Positions 7,576 through 17,129 of a stretch of DNA of 64,000 nucleotides are shown piece after piece (position 1 is the stretch's first letter; the number at the start of each line of letters is the position of its first letter). The stretch is from contig NZ_JBEVTG010000002.1 of the NCBI RefSeq assembly GCF_040513375.1, forward strand, positions 1,330,107 through 1,394,106, in the 5' to 3' direction. The notes beneath the pieces are model-generated. The model was not told the DNA's origin. It saw nothing but the letters and a program-made list of their open reading frames with translations, and searched no databases. The stretch comes from Flagellimonas_B algarum (GTDB taxonomy: Bacteria > Bacteroidota > Bacteroidia > Flavobacteriales > Flavobacteriaceae). A program made the translations under genes and the position numbers.

Positions 7576-9243
7576 AACCTCCGTAATCGGCGTGCCCGTA
7601 GTACCGTTCGGAAATCCGGCCCCTAACAATACCGAAATAGTCGGGGCGACATCAGGTATTTCCGTTCTACTGGTTGTCTCTCCACGCTGAATCCCATTTC
7701 CAAAAAACAACAAGGGCACATGGGTGTCATAGATCATAGGTGATCCATGGGTCGATCCCGTTCGCGGATAGGAAACATAGCCCGGCCGCTGCACGAAAAT
7801 CACATCGCCGGATCGTTTTTGATGCCAACCCTGTTGAATGAGAAACGGGACCCCTGAGGATCTCGAAAAGTGTTGTTGCCACATTTGAAAACCGGTAAAA
7901 ACCTTGTCGATACCCTCGTATCTTAATACCTCCAATGCCATTTCTTCCTGAACATCGTCCAAATCCATATCGAGATTGTCGATGACCTTATGATCCAAGA
8001 AGACTTGGTAATTGCTAATGGTCTTTACGATATCCGTCGTACCGTACTTATACTTCAAAAATGCATCGAACCGCTCACGAAGCGCCTTAAAATCAAGATA
8101 GCCCGCTGGTATCCCTTGATCTTTCAAGTAGGCAGGCACATGAATGGCACCATGATCCGCGGTAAGGAAAAGCGTGTAGCGCCCTTCACCAACCTGCGCA
8201 TCTAGGGTATTCAATAGCCGTTCAATGTCGCGATCCAAACGCACATAGGTATCTTGGATCTCTTTCGAATTCACCCCGAACTTATGGCCGATATAGTCGG
8301 TACTCGAAAAACTGATGGTCAAGAAATCAGTGTCTTCGTCTTTTCCCAAGTTTTCGCCCGCTAAAGCGGCCAGGGCAAAATCAAGGGTCAGGCTATTTCC
8401 ATGGGCGGTATACTTCAAAATCTCAAAGTCCTTGGTCTTATTCAGCAAATTCGGACTTTGATGGGGAAATACGGGCTTTTGCTCGTCTTCGAAAAGACTC
8501 TCATAGGGGGAATCGTCGGGCCCGCTTTCAACATACGATTCAATCGGATGTAGTGTGGTCCATGGCTTTTTATAACCTGCGATGATGCCCGAAGCATTAA
8601 ACGCGGTGGCCCAATCGGGTAGGGCTTCCATGTAATACGTACTGCTAATCCATTTTCCTACATCCCCTCCTTCGAACCAAAAGGCGGCATTGGCCGTATG
8701 TCCACCAGGTAATACGGCACCTCGGTCTTTAATGGCGACCGCAATGGTCTTGCCACGCATCTGGGTATGCAATCGGTTTTGATCGGTGATGGTAGTGGTC
8801 AACATGCGGTGTGGTGACATTTTACCTGCCTTCCCTGTTGAGCCTACACTTTCATAGGCTTCATCACCCGCCACATAAACCTCACTTTCCGTTTCCTTGT
8901 CGTACCAATCATTACCTATGATACCGTGTACTGCGGGAGTGGTACCGGTAAACACCGAAGCATGGCCGGGACCCGTGCTGGTTGGGGCATAATTGAAGTG
9001 GTGGTTCTTACAATTAAATCCTTCCCCTACGAGTCGTTTGAACCCACCATCACCATAATGGCCCCAAAAGCGGGTCAGGTAGTCGAATCGCATTTGATCG
9101 ACAACGATACCAACCACCAACCGTGGCCCTTCGTCAGAAATCTCGGTCACCGTGGACTTCTTTGATTTTGTTCTACGTTGGCCAACAAGGTTGTTGCAGG
9201 CCAATACCATAAGGATTAAGAAAAAAAATCGGGTTCTTTTCAT
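7567..9243 (-). CDS. pafA: PafA-class alkaline phosphatase, exported
   Basis: This 558-residue member of the alkaline phosphatase superfamily carries a signal segment (MKRTRFFFLILMVLAC). It may be a lipoprotein (VLAC) or signal peptidase I substrate. The metal site begins at VVDQM (D49). The nucleophile is T90 in PTSTGPGHAS, followed by N111 in GNDWYDK, with K172 and R174 in IKDRG. This Thr/Asn/Lys/Arg set is the hallmark of PafA monoesterases, which release phosphate from organic phosphomonoesters in the periplasm (family knowledge). The frame extends to a TTG at 9273, but ATG 9243 gives the clean signal peptide and follows a -7 box. The gene is divergent from the mlaE-like gene and convergent with the GT2 gene. 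Confidence 0.9.
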   Translation of the reverse strand: MKRTRFFFLILMVLACNNLVGQRRTKSKKSTVTEISDEGPRLVVGIVVDQMRFDYLTRFWGHYGDGGFKRLVGEGFNCKNHHFNYAPTSTGPGHASVFTGTTPAVHGIIGNDWYDKETESEVYVAGDEAYESVGSTGKAGKMSPHRMLTTTITDQNRLHTQMRGKTIAVAIKDRGAVLPGGHTANAAFWFEGGDVGKWISSTYYMEALPDWATAFNASGIIAGYKKPWTTLHPIESYVESGPDDSPYESLFEDEQKPVFPHQSPNLLNKTKDFEILKYTAHGNSLTLDFALAALAGENLGKDEDTDFLTISFSSTDYIGHKFGVNSKEIQDTYVRLDRDIERLLNTLDAQVGEGRYTLFLTADHGAIHVPAYLKDQGIPAGYLDFKALRERFDAFLKYKYGTTDIVKTISNYQVFLDHKVIDNLDMDLDDVQEEMALEVLRYEGIDKVFTGFQMWQQHFSRSSGVPFLIQQGWHQKRSGDVIFVQRPGYVSYPRTGSTHGSPMIYDTHVPLLFFGNGIQRGETTSRTEIPDVAPTISVLLGAGFPNGTTGTPITEVLD

Positions 9244-9260
9244 TTCGGAAAGCTTTCGGG

Positions 9261-9268
9261 CAAAGCTA
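9261..9268 (-). promoter_or_regulatory. -7 box for the PafA-like phosphatase
   Basis: The minus strand reads TAGCTTTG, an exact TAnnTTTG, 17 bases upstream of the ATG at 9243. A second near-match (one mismatch) lies just upstream. No PHO-box-like repeat was recognised. Confidence 0.4.
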
Positions 9269-9345
9269 TTCAAATATTGCTTTTAAAGATCTAATTGCAG
9301 GTCAAAAGCAATGCAATATGCTTATTTTTACCTTTAGATTCTTTC

Positions 9346-10095
9346 ATGGGCATGTTACTCAATTATATCGGCGCCATTGGCAAATACTTTATCATGGTAT
9401 GGGAGGTTTTCAAAAAACCGACCAAATGGCCCATTATGAAATCCTTGATTTTAAAGGAAATCGATGAATTGATCTACGGCTCAATGGGGATCATAATTTT
9501 CATTGCCTTCTTTATCGGAGGGGTCGTTACCATTCAGACCGCACTAAACCTGAACAGTCCTTTTTTGCCAAAAAGCCTGATCGGTTTCGCTACCAGACAA
9601 TCGGTAATTTTGGAGTTCGCCCCGACTTTTACCTCCATCATCATGGCCGGTAAAGTCGGCTCTTACATTACTTCCAGTATCGGTACCATGCGGGTGACCG
9701 AACAGATCGATGCCTTGGAGGTCATGGGGGTCAATTCGCTGAACTATCTGGTATTTCCAAAGATCATTGCCATGTTCATGTACCCCTTCGCCGTGGCTAT
9801 TGCCATGTATGTCGGAGTTTTGGGTGGATGGGTCGCTGCGGTCTTTGGTGAATATGCCCCGAGTGGCGAGTTCATTAAAGGACTTCAACTTGATTTCACC
9901 CCGTTTCACGTAACCTACGCTTTTATCAAAACCTTGGTTTTCGCCTTCGTCATCGCAACGGTACCTTCGTTTCATGGCTTCTATATGAAAGGTGGTGCCC
10001 TGGAGGTAGGAAAAGCAAGTACCACGGCCTTTGTATGGACCAGTGTGGTGATTATAATTTTGAATTACGTTTTGACCCAACTATTGTTAGGCTGA
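9346..10095 (+). CDS. mlaE: MlaE-type ABC transporter permease
   Basis: This 249-residue membrane protein of the MlaE/permease family has about five to six membrane segments. The diagnostic region is GFATRQSVILEFAPTFTSIIMAGKVGSYITSSIGTMRVTEQIDALEVMGV: in this family the 'A-G-R-x-G-x-x-x-x-E-x-G-x-M' element packs on the ATPase and MCE ring, and here it reads AGKVGS..SSIGTMRVTEQIDAL. It is predicted to shuttle lipids between inner and outer membranes with an MCE (MlaD) subunit, which is not in this window. ATG 9346 is preferred to the upstream TTG at 9295. The stop overlaps the start of the ATPase gene as TGATG, so the two are coupled. Confidence 0.88.
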   Translation: MGMLLNYIGAIGKYFIMVWEVFKKPTKWPIMKSLILKEIDELIYGSMGIIIFIAFFIGGVVTIQTALNLNSPFLPKSLIGFATRQSVILEFAPTFTSIIMAGKVGSYITSSIGTMRVTEQIDALEVMGVNSLNYLVFPKIIAMFMYPFAVAIAMYVGVLGGWVAAVFGEYAPSGEFIKGLQLDFTPFHVTYAFIKTLVFAFVIATVPSFHGFYMKGGALEVGKASTTAFVWTSVVIIILNYVLTQLLLG

Positions 10096-10862
10096 TGATC
10101 GAAGTAAAGAACATCCATAAATCATTCGGTGATACCCATGTACTCAAGGGCATCGACACCTGTTTCGACCAAGGCAAAACGAACTTGGTCATCGGCCAGA
10201 GCGGATCGGGTAAAACCGTTTTCTTAAAATGTCTTTTAGGCCTTTTCGAACCGGAAGAGGGCTCGATCGCTTATAGTGGTCAAATCTATTCGGAACTCTC
10301 CCAAAGTGAACGTCGTGACCTGCGTCAAGACATGGGAATGGTCTTTCAAGGAAGTGCCTTGTTCGACTCCATGACCGTAGAACAGAATGTGATGTTCCCG
10401 ATGGATATGTTCACCAAGAAGAGTAAAGGTGAGATGCAGGATCGGGTCGATTTCGTCTTGGAGCGGGTCAACTTGATCGATGCCCATAAAAAATTTCCTT
10501 CCGAAATCTCTGGGGGAATGAAAAAAAGGGTGGCCATAGCAAGGGCCATCGTTATGAACCCCACCTATCTCTTTTGTGATGAACCTAATTCTGGACTTGA
10601 TCCCAAAACGGCGATTTTGATCGACAATCTCATTCAAGAAATCACCCAAGAGTACAACATCACGACGGTCATCAATACCCATGATATGAATTCGGTCATG
10701 GAAATCGGGGAAAAGATCATCTTCCTAAAAGACGGGCATAAAGAATGGGAAGGCACCAATAAGGAAATCTTTAAGACCGACAATAAGGCGGTCACGGATT
10801 TCGTCTATTCGTCGGAACTTTTCAAAAAAGTACGGCAGATGTATATCGAGGAGCGTAATTGA
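10095..10862 (+). CDS. mlaF: MlaF-type ABC transporter ATP-binding protein
   Basis: This 255-residue ATPase has Walker A GQSGSGKT (residues 34-41), the Q-loop VFQGSALF, the signature SGGMKKR (139-145), Walker B YLFCDEP with E163, and the H-loop INTHDM. The GMKKR variant of the signature and the 'SALFDSMTVEQNV' stretch are typical of MlaF-like lipid-transport ATPases. Start 10095 overlaps the permease stop by one base, so the longer frame upstream (which runs inside mlaE) is rejected. The stop abuts the convergent DUF389 gene with no intergenic base. Confidence 0.92.
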   Translation: MIEVKNIHKSFGDTHVLKGIDTCFDQGKTNLVIGQSGSGKTVFLKCLLGLFEPEEGSIAYSGQIYSELSQSERRDLRQDMGMVFQGSALFDSMTVEQNVMFPMDMFTKKSKGEMQDRVDFVLERVNLIDAHKKFPSEISGGMKKRVAIARAIVMNPTYLFCDEPNSGLDPKTAILIDNLIQEITQEYNITTVINTHDMNSVMEIGEKIIFLKDGHKEWEGTNKEIFKTDNKAVTDFVYSSELFKKVRQMYIEERN

Positions 10863-12305
10863 TTACAACTTCTTAACCTGGATCGTCGAATCCTTCAGCC
10901 GAATTCGCAGCCACTTCAAAAGCTTGGCTTCCTCTTCCTTGACGACCTTATCGCGTAATCCTTCCTTCCATTGCACTTCGAATACGGGTACGGTATCGGT
11001 CTTTTGGAAATCGGTCTGTAGTTGATACGCAAAGCTCAGGTTCGTCAAATTGGTGTAATTCGCTTTGGCTTCAGCACTGATCGATTGAAACGGGATTTGT
11101 TTTGAAACCGTCTTCCTAAGGTTCAGCACTTCTTCTTCCAAGGTTTTGATCTGGGCATCTTTGCTGACGATTTCGGCTTTTTTGGTCTCATAGAGTTCAT
11201 CAACATATTTCAAATTCGTTTCCGACCCGCCATCGCCCCCTTGCAAAACGTTGAGATCCGCTTCTTTCAGTCGTTTGAATCCATTTTTCTGGACGTTCCA
11301 GGTGTTGATTACGCTTTGGGGTATGGTCTCATCTCCCATACAGACCAAATTGATACTGGGGTTCTCACCACCGTTGTATTCCAGACGGGTGAAGTCTTTC
11401 ATATAGACCCCAGTGGAATTGAACTGGTATACTTCGATGGTCTCCTTTAAAAAATCACGCGCTTCCCTTTTGAACAAAGACTCCTGTAGCACATCATAAA
11501 AAGTAATTCCAGCGGGTATCATAACGGCCAAGCCTATCAACGATGCCAACCGGGCAATCAATCGCCTACGTCTTGAGTTCGCATACCGCACCATGGGAAA
11601 ACGTAGGTACTTGATGACCAAAAAGGTCGCTAACCCAATAAATATGGTATTGATGACAAAAAGGTACATCGCCCCGGCGGCATATAGCGGCTTGCCAATG
11701 GCAAGACCGAAGCCCACGGTGCACAGAGGCGGCATCAGGGCCGTAGCAATGGCAACTCCGAAGATTACACTGGCAATCGTACCTTTCTTGGCACGGGCGA
11801 TCACCAAAGCAAGACCACCGAAAAATGCGATTAGTACATCACGGATATCCGGTGCCGTTCGGGCCAGCAGTTCAGAAGATTCGTCACGCAACGGAAATAA
11901 AGCGAAAAACAGATAGGCCGTCAATACACTCAACACCACCATCACCGTAAAATTCTTCAAGGATCGGCGCAACATATCGATATCATTGATCGCCAACGAC
12001 ATCCCCATCCCCAGAATAGGGCCCATTAAGGGGGAAATAAGCATCGCCCCAATGACTACGGCCGTTGAATTCGCGTTTAGTCCGACCGAAGCGATAAATA
12101 TGGAACAAATGAGGATCCAAGAAGTATGCCCCTTAAAGGGAATATCGGCGATAATCGACTCCTTTGTGGCCACGGGATCCGTATTGCTGCGGATCTCTAA
12201 AAGTTCGAACAAGAATTTACGGGCACTGCCCAAAAGGCCTTGAAAATCCCTTTTGACCTCATGGCCCGACGTATCGGTAAGGTTGTCGTTATTCGTATTA
12301 TCCAT
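10863..12305 (-). CDS. DUF389 family membrane protein
   Basis: This 480-residue protein matches the DUF389 (TIGR00341-like) family of unknown function. The conserved core TAVVIGAMLISPLMGPILG is followed by several membrane segments (VVLSVLTAYLFFALFPL, FGGLALVIARAKKG, GVAIATALMPPLCTVGFGLAIG, LFVINTIFIGLATFLVI) ending near residue 270. The C-terminal 200 residues are soluble, with a coiled-coil-like stretch (ETKKAEIVSKDAQIKTLEEEVLNL). In this family the conserved membrane part is diagnostic and the C-terminus is variable. It is the last gene of a minus-strand operon after the SprT-like and guanylyltransferase genes (five-base gap). Its role is unknown. Confidence 0.85.
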   Translation of the reverse strand: MDNTNNDNLTDTSGHEVKRDFQGLLGSARKFLFELLEIRSNTDPVATKESIIADIPFKGHTSWILICSIFIASVGLNANSTAVVIGAMLISPLMGPILGMGMSLAINDIDMLRRSLKNFTVMVVLSVLTAYLFFALFPLRDESSELLARTAPDIRDVLIAFFGGLALVIARAKKGTIASVIFGVAIATALMPPLCTVGFGLAIGKPLYAAGAMYLFVINTIFIGLATFLVIKYLRFPMVRYANSRRRRLIARLASLIGLAVMIPAGITFYDVLQESLFKREARDFLKETIEVYQFNSTGVYMKDFTRLEYNGGENPSINLVCMGDETIPQSVINTWNVQKNGFKRLKEADLNVLQGGDGGSETNLKYVDELYETKKAEIVSKDAQIKTLEEEVLNLRKTVSKQIPFQSISAEAKANYTNLTNLSFAYQLQTDFQKTDTVPVFEVQWKEGLRDKVVKEEEAKLLKWLRIRLKDSTIQVKKL

Positions 12306-12310
12306 GTTTT

Positions 12311-13390
12311 TTAGGCATACCCGTCGCCGAACTTTTCTTGTACGGCGCCCCTGACCTTTTTGATATCTTGTTGCTTCGCTTTGGGGTAAATCATCAAGAC
12401 ATCCGCTTTGTCGACGATGATATAATCTTCGAGACCGTCGATGACCACGACTTTACCCCTATCGGATCGGATCATATTCCCCTTGGCATCCATGAGCAAG
12501 GTCTCACTGTTCACAACGGCGTTGTCATCAGCATCCTTGTCCAACTTTTCATATAGGGCGCCCCAGGTACCCAGGTCGTTCCAATCAAAGGTGGCGGGCA
12601 AGGTGAAAATGGCATCCGATCGCTCCAATATAGCATAATCTATCGAGATGTTCTCCGCTTTGGGGTAGTTGTCGTCGATAAAAGCTTTTTCATCTTGGGT
12701 ATTGTAACAGCTCATACCTCCGTCAAAGAGATCGAATTGTTCGGGCTGGTAACTTTCGAAGGCCTTGATGATCGTTTCGACACCCCACATGAAGATACCC
12801 GCATTCCAAAGAAAATTACCTTGGGCCAAAAATTCCTTTGCGGTTTCCAAATCGGGCTTCTCGCGAAACTGGTCCACTTCCTTAATCGGGGCATCACTAC
12901 CCTTTTTGTATTCGATATAACCGAAACCGGTATTCGGATAGGTCGGTTGAATTCCCAGCGTACAGAGCACAGGTTCGCTGGCACACTTTTCGAAGCAAGC
13001 TTTCACATCCTTTTCGAAAGCCGCTTCGTCTTCGATCCAATGATCACTTGGTGCCACGATCATAACGGCATTCGGGTTCATCTTTTGGATTTTCATCGAC
13101 GCATAGAGAATACATGGAGCGGTATTGCGCATAGCAGGCTCCAAAACGACTTGTTCAGGAGTGACCGCCGGTAACTGTTCCAAGACCAGATCGTTGTAAC
13201 GCTCATTGGTCAAAATGAGGATGTTCTCAGTTGGTATGAATCGATTCAAACGGTCGAACGTTTTTTGGATCAGGGTCTTGCCCGTGCCCAACATATCATG
13301 GAACTGTTTGGGGTTCTCGGTCGTACTGACCGGCCAAAACCTAGAGCCGACACCCCCGGCCATCAATACTGCGTAATAATCTTTGTTCAT
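12311..13390 (-). CDS. manC: Mannose-1-phosphate guanylyltransferase
   Basis: This 359-residue nucleotidyltransferase makes GDP-mannose from mannose-1-phosphate and GTP for glycan synthesis. The N-terminal signature MAGGVGSRFWPVSTTENPKQF carries the GGxGxRxxP..xxxxPK pyrophosphorylase motif. FREKPD and NFLWNAGIFMW are the family's sugar-binding elements, and the C-terminal segment after ATFDWNDLGTWGAL forms the short beta-helix. The phosphomannose isomerase (cupin) domain found in longer ManC/AlgA proteins is absent, as is usual for the roughly 355-residue subfamily. It starts nine bases after the SprT-like gene and ends five bases before the DUF389 gene. Confidence 0.93.
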   Translation of the reverse strand: MNKDYYAVLMAGGVGSRFWPVSTTENPKQFHDMLGTGKTLIQKTFDRLNRFIPTENILILTNERYNDLVLEQLPAVTPEQVVLEPAMRNTAPCILYASMKIQKMNPNAVMIVAPSDHWIEDEAAFEKDVKACFEKCASEPVLCTLGIQPTYPNTGFGYIEYKKGSDAPIKEVDQFREKPDLETAKEFLAQGNFLWNAGIFMWGVETIIKAFESYQPEQFDLFDGGMSCYNTQDEKAFIDDNYPKAENISIDYAILERSDAIFTLPATFDWNDLGTWGALYEKLDKDADDNAVVNSETLLMDAKGNMIRSDRGKVVVIDGLEDYIIVDKADVLMIYPKAKQQDIKKVRGAVQEKFGDGYA

Positions 13391-13399
13391 TTCGTATGT

Positions 13400-14020
13400 T
13401 TAATTGATCAATTGAACTTCTGCATTGGGTTGGAACAAGTAAGTCTTTCCTGATTCCAGTTCAGTACATTCATACCTTTTGACCCGCTTGTTGCCCTTCT
13501 TGTACAACTTTCCGTTATACAATTTGAAAATCGCACCTGCAGGCAGTTCAAAAACGTAAGAAGTACCATTATCTTGTGTTGCATCGTAGGCTTTTAATGC
13601 AATGGAAAGCTTTGCATCCGTACTACTACTCGCTTTGGGATTTTTGAAGTGTGCGGCGAGCAGCGGTAACAACTCGTTCGGAAATATATCGGGCCTGATA
13701 AACGGGACCATCAAATATTTGAATGTAAGTTTCCATTCCTTGCCGTGCGGTTTGATCCGCCGACCGAATTTTTCAAAAGCCACCAAATGCGCGATCTCAT
13801 GGATCAAGGTGACCAAAAAACGATACGGATTCAATGAAGCGTTGACCGTGATTTGGTGCATCCCATCAGGCATCCGGCGATAGTCACCATGTCTGGTGAC
13901 CCGATGATCGACGACCTTTAGGTTAACCTGATGTTGTTTGATCAAATCAAAACATGGCCCTACTGCCCGTTCCGGTAGATACTTCAGCAATACTTGGTTC
14001 ACGTCCCAAAAATACTCCAT
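13400..14020 (-). CDS. SprT-like zinc metalloprotease domain protein
   Basis: This 206-residue protein has the HExxH zinc motif HEIAH (residues 74-78) and a downstream H92 in IKPHGKEWK, the SprT/SPRTN arrangement. In eukaryotes SprT-like domains cut DNA-protein crosslinks. The bacterial role is not established (family knowledge). No C-terminal zinc-ribbon CxxC pair is visible: the tail ends KRYECTELESGKTYLF. The frame continues up to 14101, but ATG 14020 (MEYFWDVNQVL) gives the normal domain edge and leaves room for the divergent promoter of the next gene. It heads the operon with manC and the DUF389 gene. Confidence 0.85.
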   Translation of the reverse strand: MEYFWDVNQVLLKYLPERAVGPCFDLIKQHQVNLKVVDHRVTRHGDYRRMPDGMHQITVNASLNPYRFLVTLIHEIAHLVAFEKFGRRIKPHGKEWKLTFKYLMVPFIRPDIFPNELLPLLAAHFKNPKASSSTDAKLSIALKAYDATQDNGTSYVFELPAGAIFKLYNGKLYKKGNKRVKRYECTELESGKTYLFQPNAEVQLIN

Positions 14021-14052
14021 AATACTACATTCGATACGAAAAAAGGATGGTC

Positions 14053-14085
14053 TTTGTGGGGTTTTCGGATATCTGTGTATTTTTA
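14053..14085 (+). promoter_or_regulatory. Promoter with -33 TTTG and -7 TATTTTTA
   Basis: TTTG at 14053-14056 is followed, after 21 bases, by TATTTTTA at 14078-14085, which matches TAnnTTTG at seven of eight positions. This is the best -33/-7 pair seen in the window. The ATG is 19 bases further on. Confidence 0.5.
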
Positions 14086-14103
14086 ATTGAGCAATTTCCA
14101 AAT

Positions 14104-16476
14104 ATGAAAAAATCGACCCTTCTTTTGGCCCTCGTACTTATCATGTCTTGTGCCGATAAAGCCAACAATGAATTACACCCCGTACTTTCTCAAATCGATG
14201 GCATGGATGGAAAGGCGGCCTATTTGGAATCGCCCTACGTAACAGCAGGCAATCGCGTCTACATGGTCGGGCATCAAAATGGGACGTTCCCCGAAATCGG
14301 ATGGCATATCAAAGGTGAAATGGGGGGCATCTGGAACCATCCCATAAAATTAATGGACGGTTTTGACATCGCCTTGCGATTCGACAACACGTCCTTTGGT
14401 TTGGACGCGGCTGAACAATTCACCAACTATCCTTTCGCAAACACACATCGATTTCTTATTGAAGACAAACAATTGGTCATTGAACGCTTACAATTCGTAC
14501 CTGACGATACCGAAGGTTTGGTCATTGAAATCGCCATCACCAACAATGGGGACACCGATCAAGCTTTTGAACTTGATTTTATCGGCCATTCAGACCTGAG
14601 TCCGACCTGGTTAGGTGAACGAACCGATCTCATCGATTCGGAAGACCAGGCCGAATTCGACGACGGAATCGGAGGTTGGGTAATCAAGGATAACCAAAAC
14701 CCATGGTATGCGATTTTCGCCGCAGATCAACCTGCAACTGCCCATGCCCGAACTTTTTCGGAATATCAGGGAAAAGGGACTTCGGGCTCCTTGTCCTATA
14801 CCATGGAATTGACAGCGGGCCAGCAACAAAACATCACTTTTGCCATTGCGGGCTCGTACAGTGATGAAAAAGCTGCACGGAACACGCTGCGGACCCTTCT
14901 TAATGATCGGGTGCATTTGTTGGAAGCAAAACGGAAGAGATACCAAGATTTAGCACAACGCACCAAACTTACCATTCCGGACAAACATTTGGAACAGACC
15001 TTCGAATGGCTGAAGTACAACTGTGATTGGTTGATCAGGGAGGTCCCTGAAATCGGTTCGGGCATTACGGCCGGGATTCCCGATTATCCCTGGTGGTTCG
15101 GTGTCGATAGTGAATATGCCTTACAAGGGTATATGGCCATCGGCCAAACCGAAGCCGTTTACAATACCATCGCTTTATTGGATAGTGTGTCCAATGCGGT
15201 TAACGGAAATGGCAAGATCATTCACGAGATGTCGACCAATGGCGCCGTATTCAATCCCGGCAATATCAATGAAACCCCCCAATTCGCCTCACTGATTTGG
15301 AACACCTATTTGTGGAACGGTGATAGGGAGTTTCTAGCACGCTATTTTCCGACCGTTAAAAAAGGGTTGCAATGGCTGCTGTCGGAAAACGATACTGATG
15401 GCAACCTGTTTCCTGAAGGATTCGGGATGATGGAAATCCACGGTCTTGATAGCGAAATGATCGATGTAGCGGCCTACACCCAAAAAGCCTTTCACGATGC
15501 CTCAATGATGGCCAAAGAATTGGGCGAAACGGAGTTGTCCGATTCCTATGCGAAAACGGCAACAGCACTAGCGGAACGCATAAACAGTTCCTTTTGGTCG
15601 GAAGATTTCGGTTCCTTTGCCGATTTTATCGGAACCGACGAACAAGCCCTTCATCTGATCGAAGATGCGATCGTACGGGCCGACACCTTGAACAAACCTT
15701 GGGCCATCGAAGAACTCGAAGCCACTAGAAACTTCATCAAAGCAAATCCATCCGACCAACCAAGACCCTTCGTGATGCACCATAACTGGGTAGTCAATAC
15801 TCCTATGGAAATGGGTATCGCCGATTCAAGTAAGGCGGTCAGGGCCTTGGAAGTCGCCGAACGTTTCGTCAATCCGTTCGGGGTCTTCGTCACCGGTATC
15901 GACCGTGATGCTTCTGCAGGCTCTGATGACGGCTCTTTTCAAGGCAGTAAGATTTTTTCATATACCGGTGCGGTAATGACCTTGCCTACCGGGGTCCAGG
16001 CCATATCGGAAAACAACTATGGAAGACCGGACAAGGCATTGAACTACTTGAACCGTATGGCCCGTACCTTTAGCTACGCCCTACCGGGAAGTATGTATGA
16101 AGTTTCTCCGGACTACGGTATGATTACACAAGCTTGGAACATTTATAGCTTTGCTTACCCGATCGTACATCAGTTTTTCGGTCTGCGGCCCTATGCCGCC
16201 AAAAAAGAAGTAGTTATCGATCCCATGATGCCTTCGGATTGGGATGAAGCCAGTCTCGAGAACATTCAAGTCGCCGAAAATAATATTTCCATCCAATACA
16301 AAAAGAATAATGGAAAAACGACCCTTAGTATCCAAAAGACCGACCCTGATTGGACCCTAAAGATCAAAGTCCCTGACCCGGGATCAGCGTCGCTGAACTA
16401 CACCAATGGTACCTTGAGTGAAAATATCTTGGAGACTAAAGCAAACGAAGTCGAAATCAGTTATGGTAGCGAATGA
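14104..16476 (+). CDS. Six-hairpin glycosidase-like lipoprotein (glycogen-debranching/trehalase-like)
   Basis: This 790-residue protein starts with a lipoprotein signal (MKKSTLLLALVLIMSC). The N-terminal 270 residues look like a beta-sandwich. From about residue 300 there is an (alpha/alpha)6 barrel with features of GH15/GH37/GH63-type enzymes: WWFGVDSEYALQGY, FPEGFGMMEIHGL, AAYTQKAFHDASMMAKELG, SFWSEDFGSFAD, and a late SYTGAVMTLPTG..A..NNYGRPDKAL block. Such enzymes invert alpha-glucosidic or related bonds. The exact family and sugar cannot be assigned. A short beta-domain ends the protein. The stop overlaps the start of the cyclophilin gene (ATGA). Confidence 0.7.
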   Translation: MKKSTLLLALVLIMSCADKANNELHPVLSQIDGMDGKAAYLESPYVTAGNRVYMVGHQNGTFPEIGWHIKGEMGGIWNHPIKLMDGFDIALRFDNTSFGLDAAEQFTNYPFANTHRFLIEDKQLVIERLQFVPDDTEGLVIEIAITNNGDTDQAFELDFIGHSDLSPTWLGERTDLIDSEDQAEFDDGIGGWVIKDNQNPWYAIFAADQPATAHARTFSEYQGKGTSGSLSYTMELTAGQQQNITFAIAGSYSDEKAARNTLRTLLNDRVHLLEAKRKRYQDLAQRTKLTIPDKHLEQTFEWLKYNCDWLIREVPEIGSGITAGIPDYPWWFGVDSEYALQGYMAIGQTEAVYNTIALLDSVSNAVNGNGKIIHEMSTNGAVFNPGNINETPQFASLIWNTYLWNGDREFLARYFPTVKKGLQWLLSENDTDGNLFPEGFGMMEIHGLDSEMIDVAAYTQKAFHDASMMAKELGETELSDSYAKTATALAERINSSFWSEDFGSFADFIGTDEQALHLIEDAIVRADTLNKPWAIEELEATRNFIKANPSDQPRPFVMHHNWVVNTPMEMGIADSSKAVRALEVAERFVNPFGVFVTGIDRDASAGSDDGSFQGSKIFSYTGAVMTLPTGVQAISENNYGRPDKALNYLNRMARTFSYALPGSMYEVSPDYGMITQAWNIYSFAYPIVHQFFGLRPYAAKKEVVIDPMMPSDWDEASLENIQVAENNISIQYKKNNGKTTLSIQKTDPDWTLKIKVPDPGSASLNYTNGTLSENILETKANEVEISYGSE

Positions 16477-17129
16477 GCAGTCAAGTTAGAATAAGTTTAC
16501 CGTCGGCAATGAAACGGCTTGCGTATGGGGTCTTGGCCGTCATTCTCTTAGGATGCGCAAGTCAGCCGTTCAAAAATCGTGTGGCCCCAGAACACTTTGA
16601 GGTTCGGTTTGACACCTCAAAGGGTCCATTTGAACTTAAAGTCGTTCGTCAGGCCTCACCCGAAGCGGCCGATCGTTTTTACTCTTTGGTCAAAAGCGGG
16701 TATTTCGACGGCTCATTGGCTTACCGCACCCACCCGAACTTTGTCGTTCAGTTTGGTGGGCACAATGCCCAAGAGGTCGCGGGTTGGGAAAAGGCCCCGA
16801 TACCCGATGAACCTGTTCGACAGAGCAATACCAAAGGCACATTGAGTTTTGCAAGAGGGGGGAAGAATTCGCGTAGTGGGGATATCTTTATCAACTTGCG
16901 TGACAACTCGAGATTGGACACCATCAACTACCTTGACGTAGTCGGATTTCCAGCCTTCGGAAAGGTCACCGTGGGCATGGATGTCTTAGAAGCCTTCTAT
17001 GACGGTTATTCCGATTCGACCATGAGTGACTTGCAACTTATGTTGGAAGACGAAGTCCGCTTTTTAGAGAAATACCCCAAATTGGATCGCATTCTAAGTG
17101 CTAAGGTAATCGCCAAATCAGGGCGTTGA
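16473..17129 (+). CDS. Cyclophilin-type peptidyl-prolyl isomerase, lipoprotein
   Basis: This protein of up to 218 residues catalyses proline cis-trans isomerisation, probably in the periplasm. The lipobox is VILLGC. The cyclophilin core spans about residues 42-205, with FYSLVKSGYFDGSLAYRTHPNFVVQFGG, GTLSFARGGKNSRSGDIFINLRDNSRLD and FPAFGKVTVGMDVLEAFYDGY. The catalytic arginine is in AYRTHP, the usual 'FHRV' place. The start at 16473 overlaps the upstream stop by four bases (ATGA). ATG 16509 would give a shorter, also plausible signal peptide. The 3' end overlaps the convergent SDR gene by 12 bases. Confidence 0.87.
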   Translation: MSSQVRISLPSAMKRLAYGVLAVILLGCASQPFKNRVAPEHFEVRFDTSKGPFELKVVRQASPEAADRFYSLVKSGYFDGSLAYRTHPNFVVQFGGHNAQEVAGWEKAPIPDEPVRQSNTKGTLSFARGGKNSRSGDIFINLRDNSRLDTINYLDVVGFPAFGKVTVGMDVLEAFYDGYSDSTMSDLQLMLEDEVRFLEKYPKLDRILSAKVIAKSGR

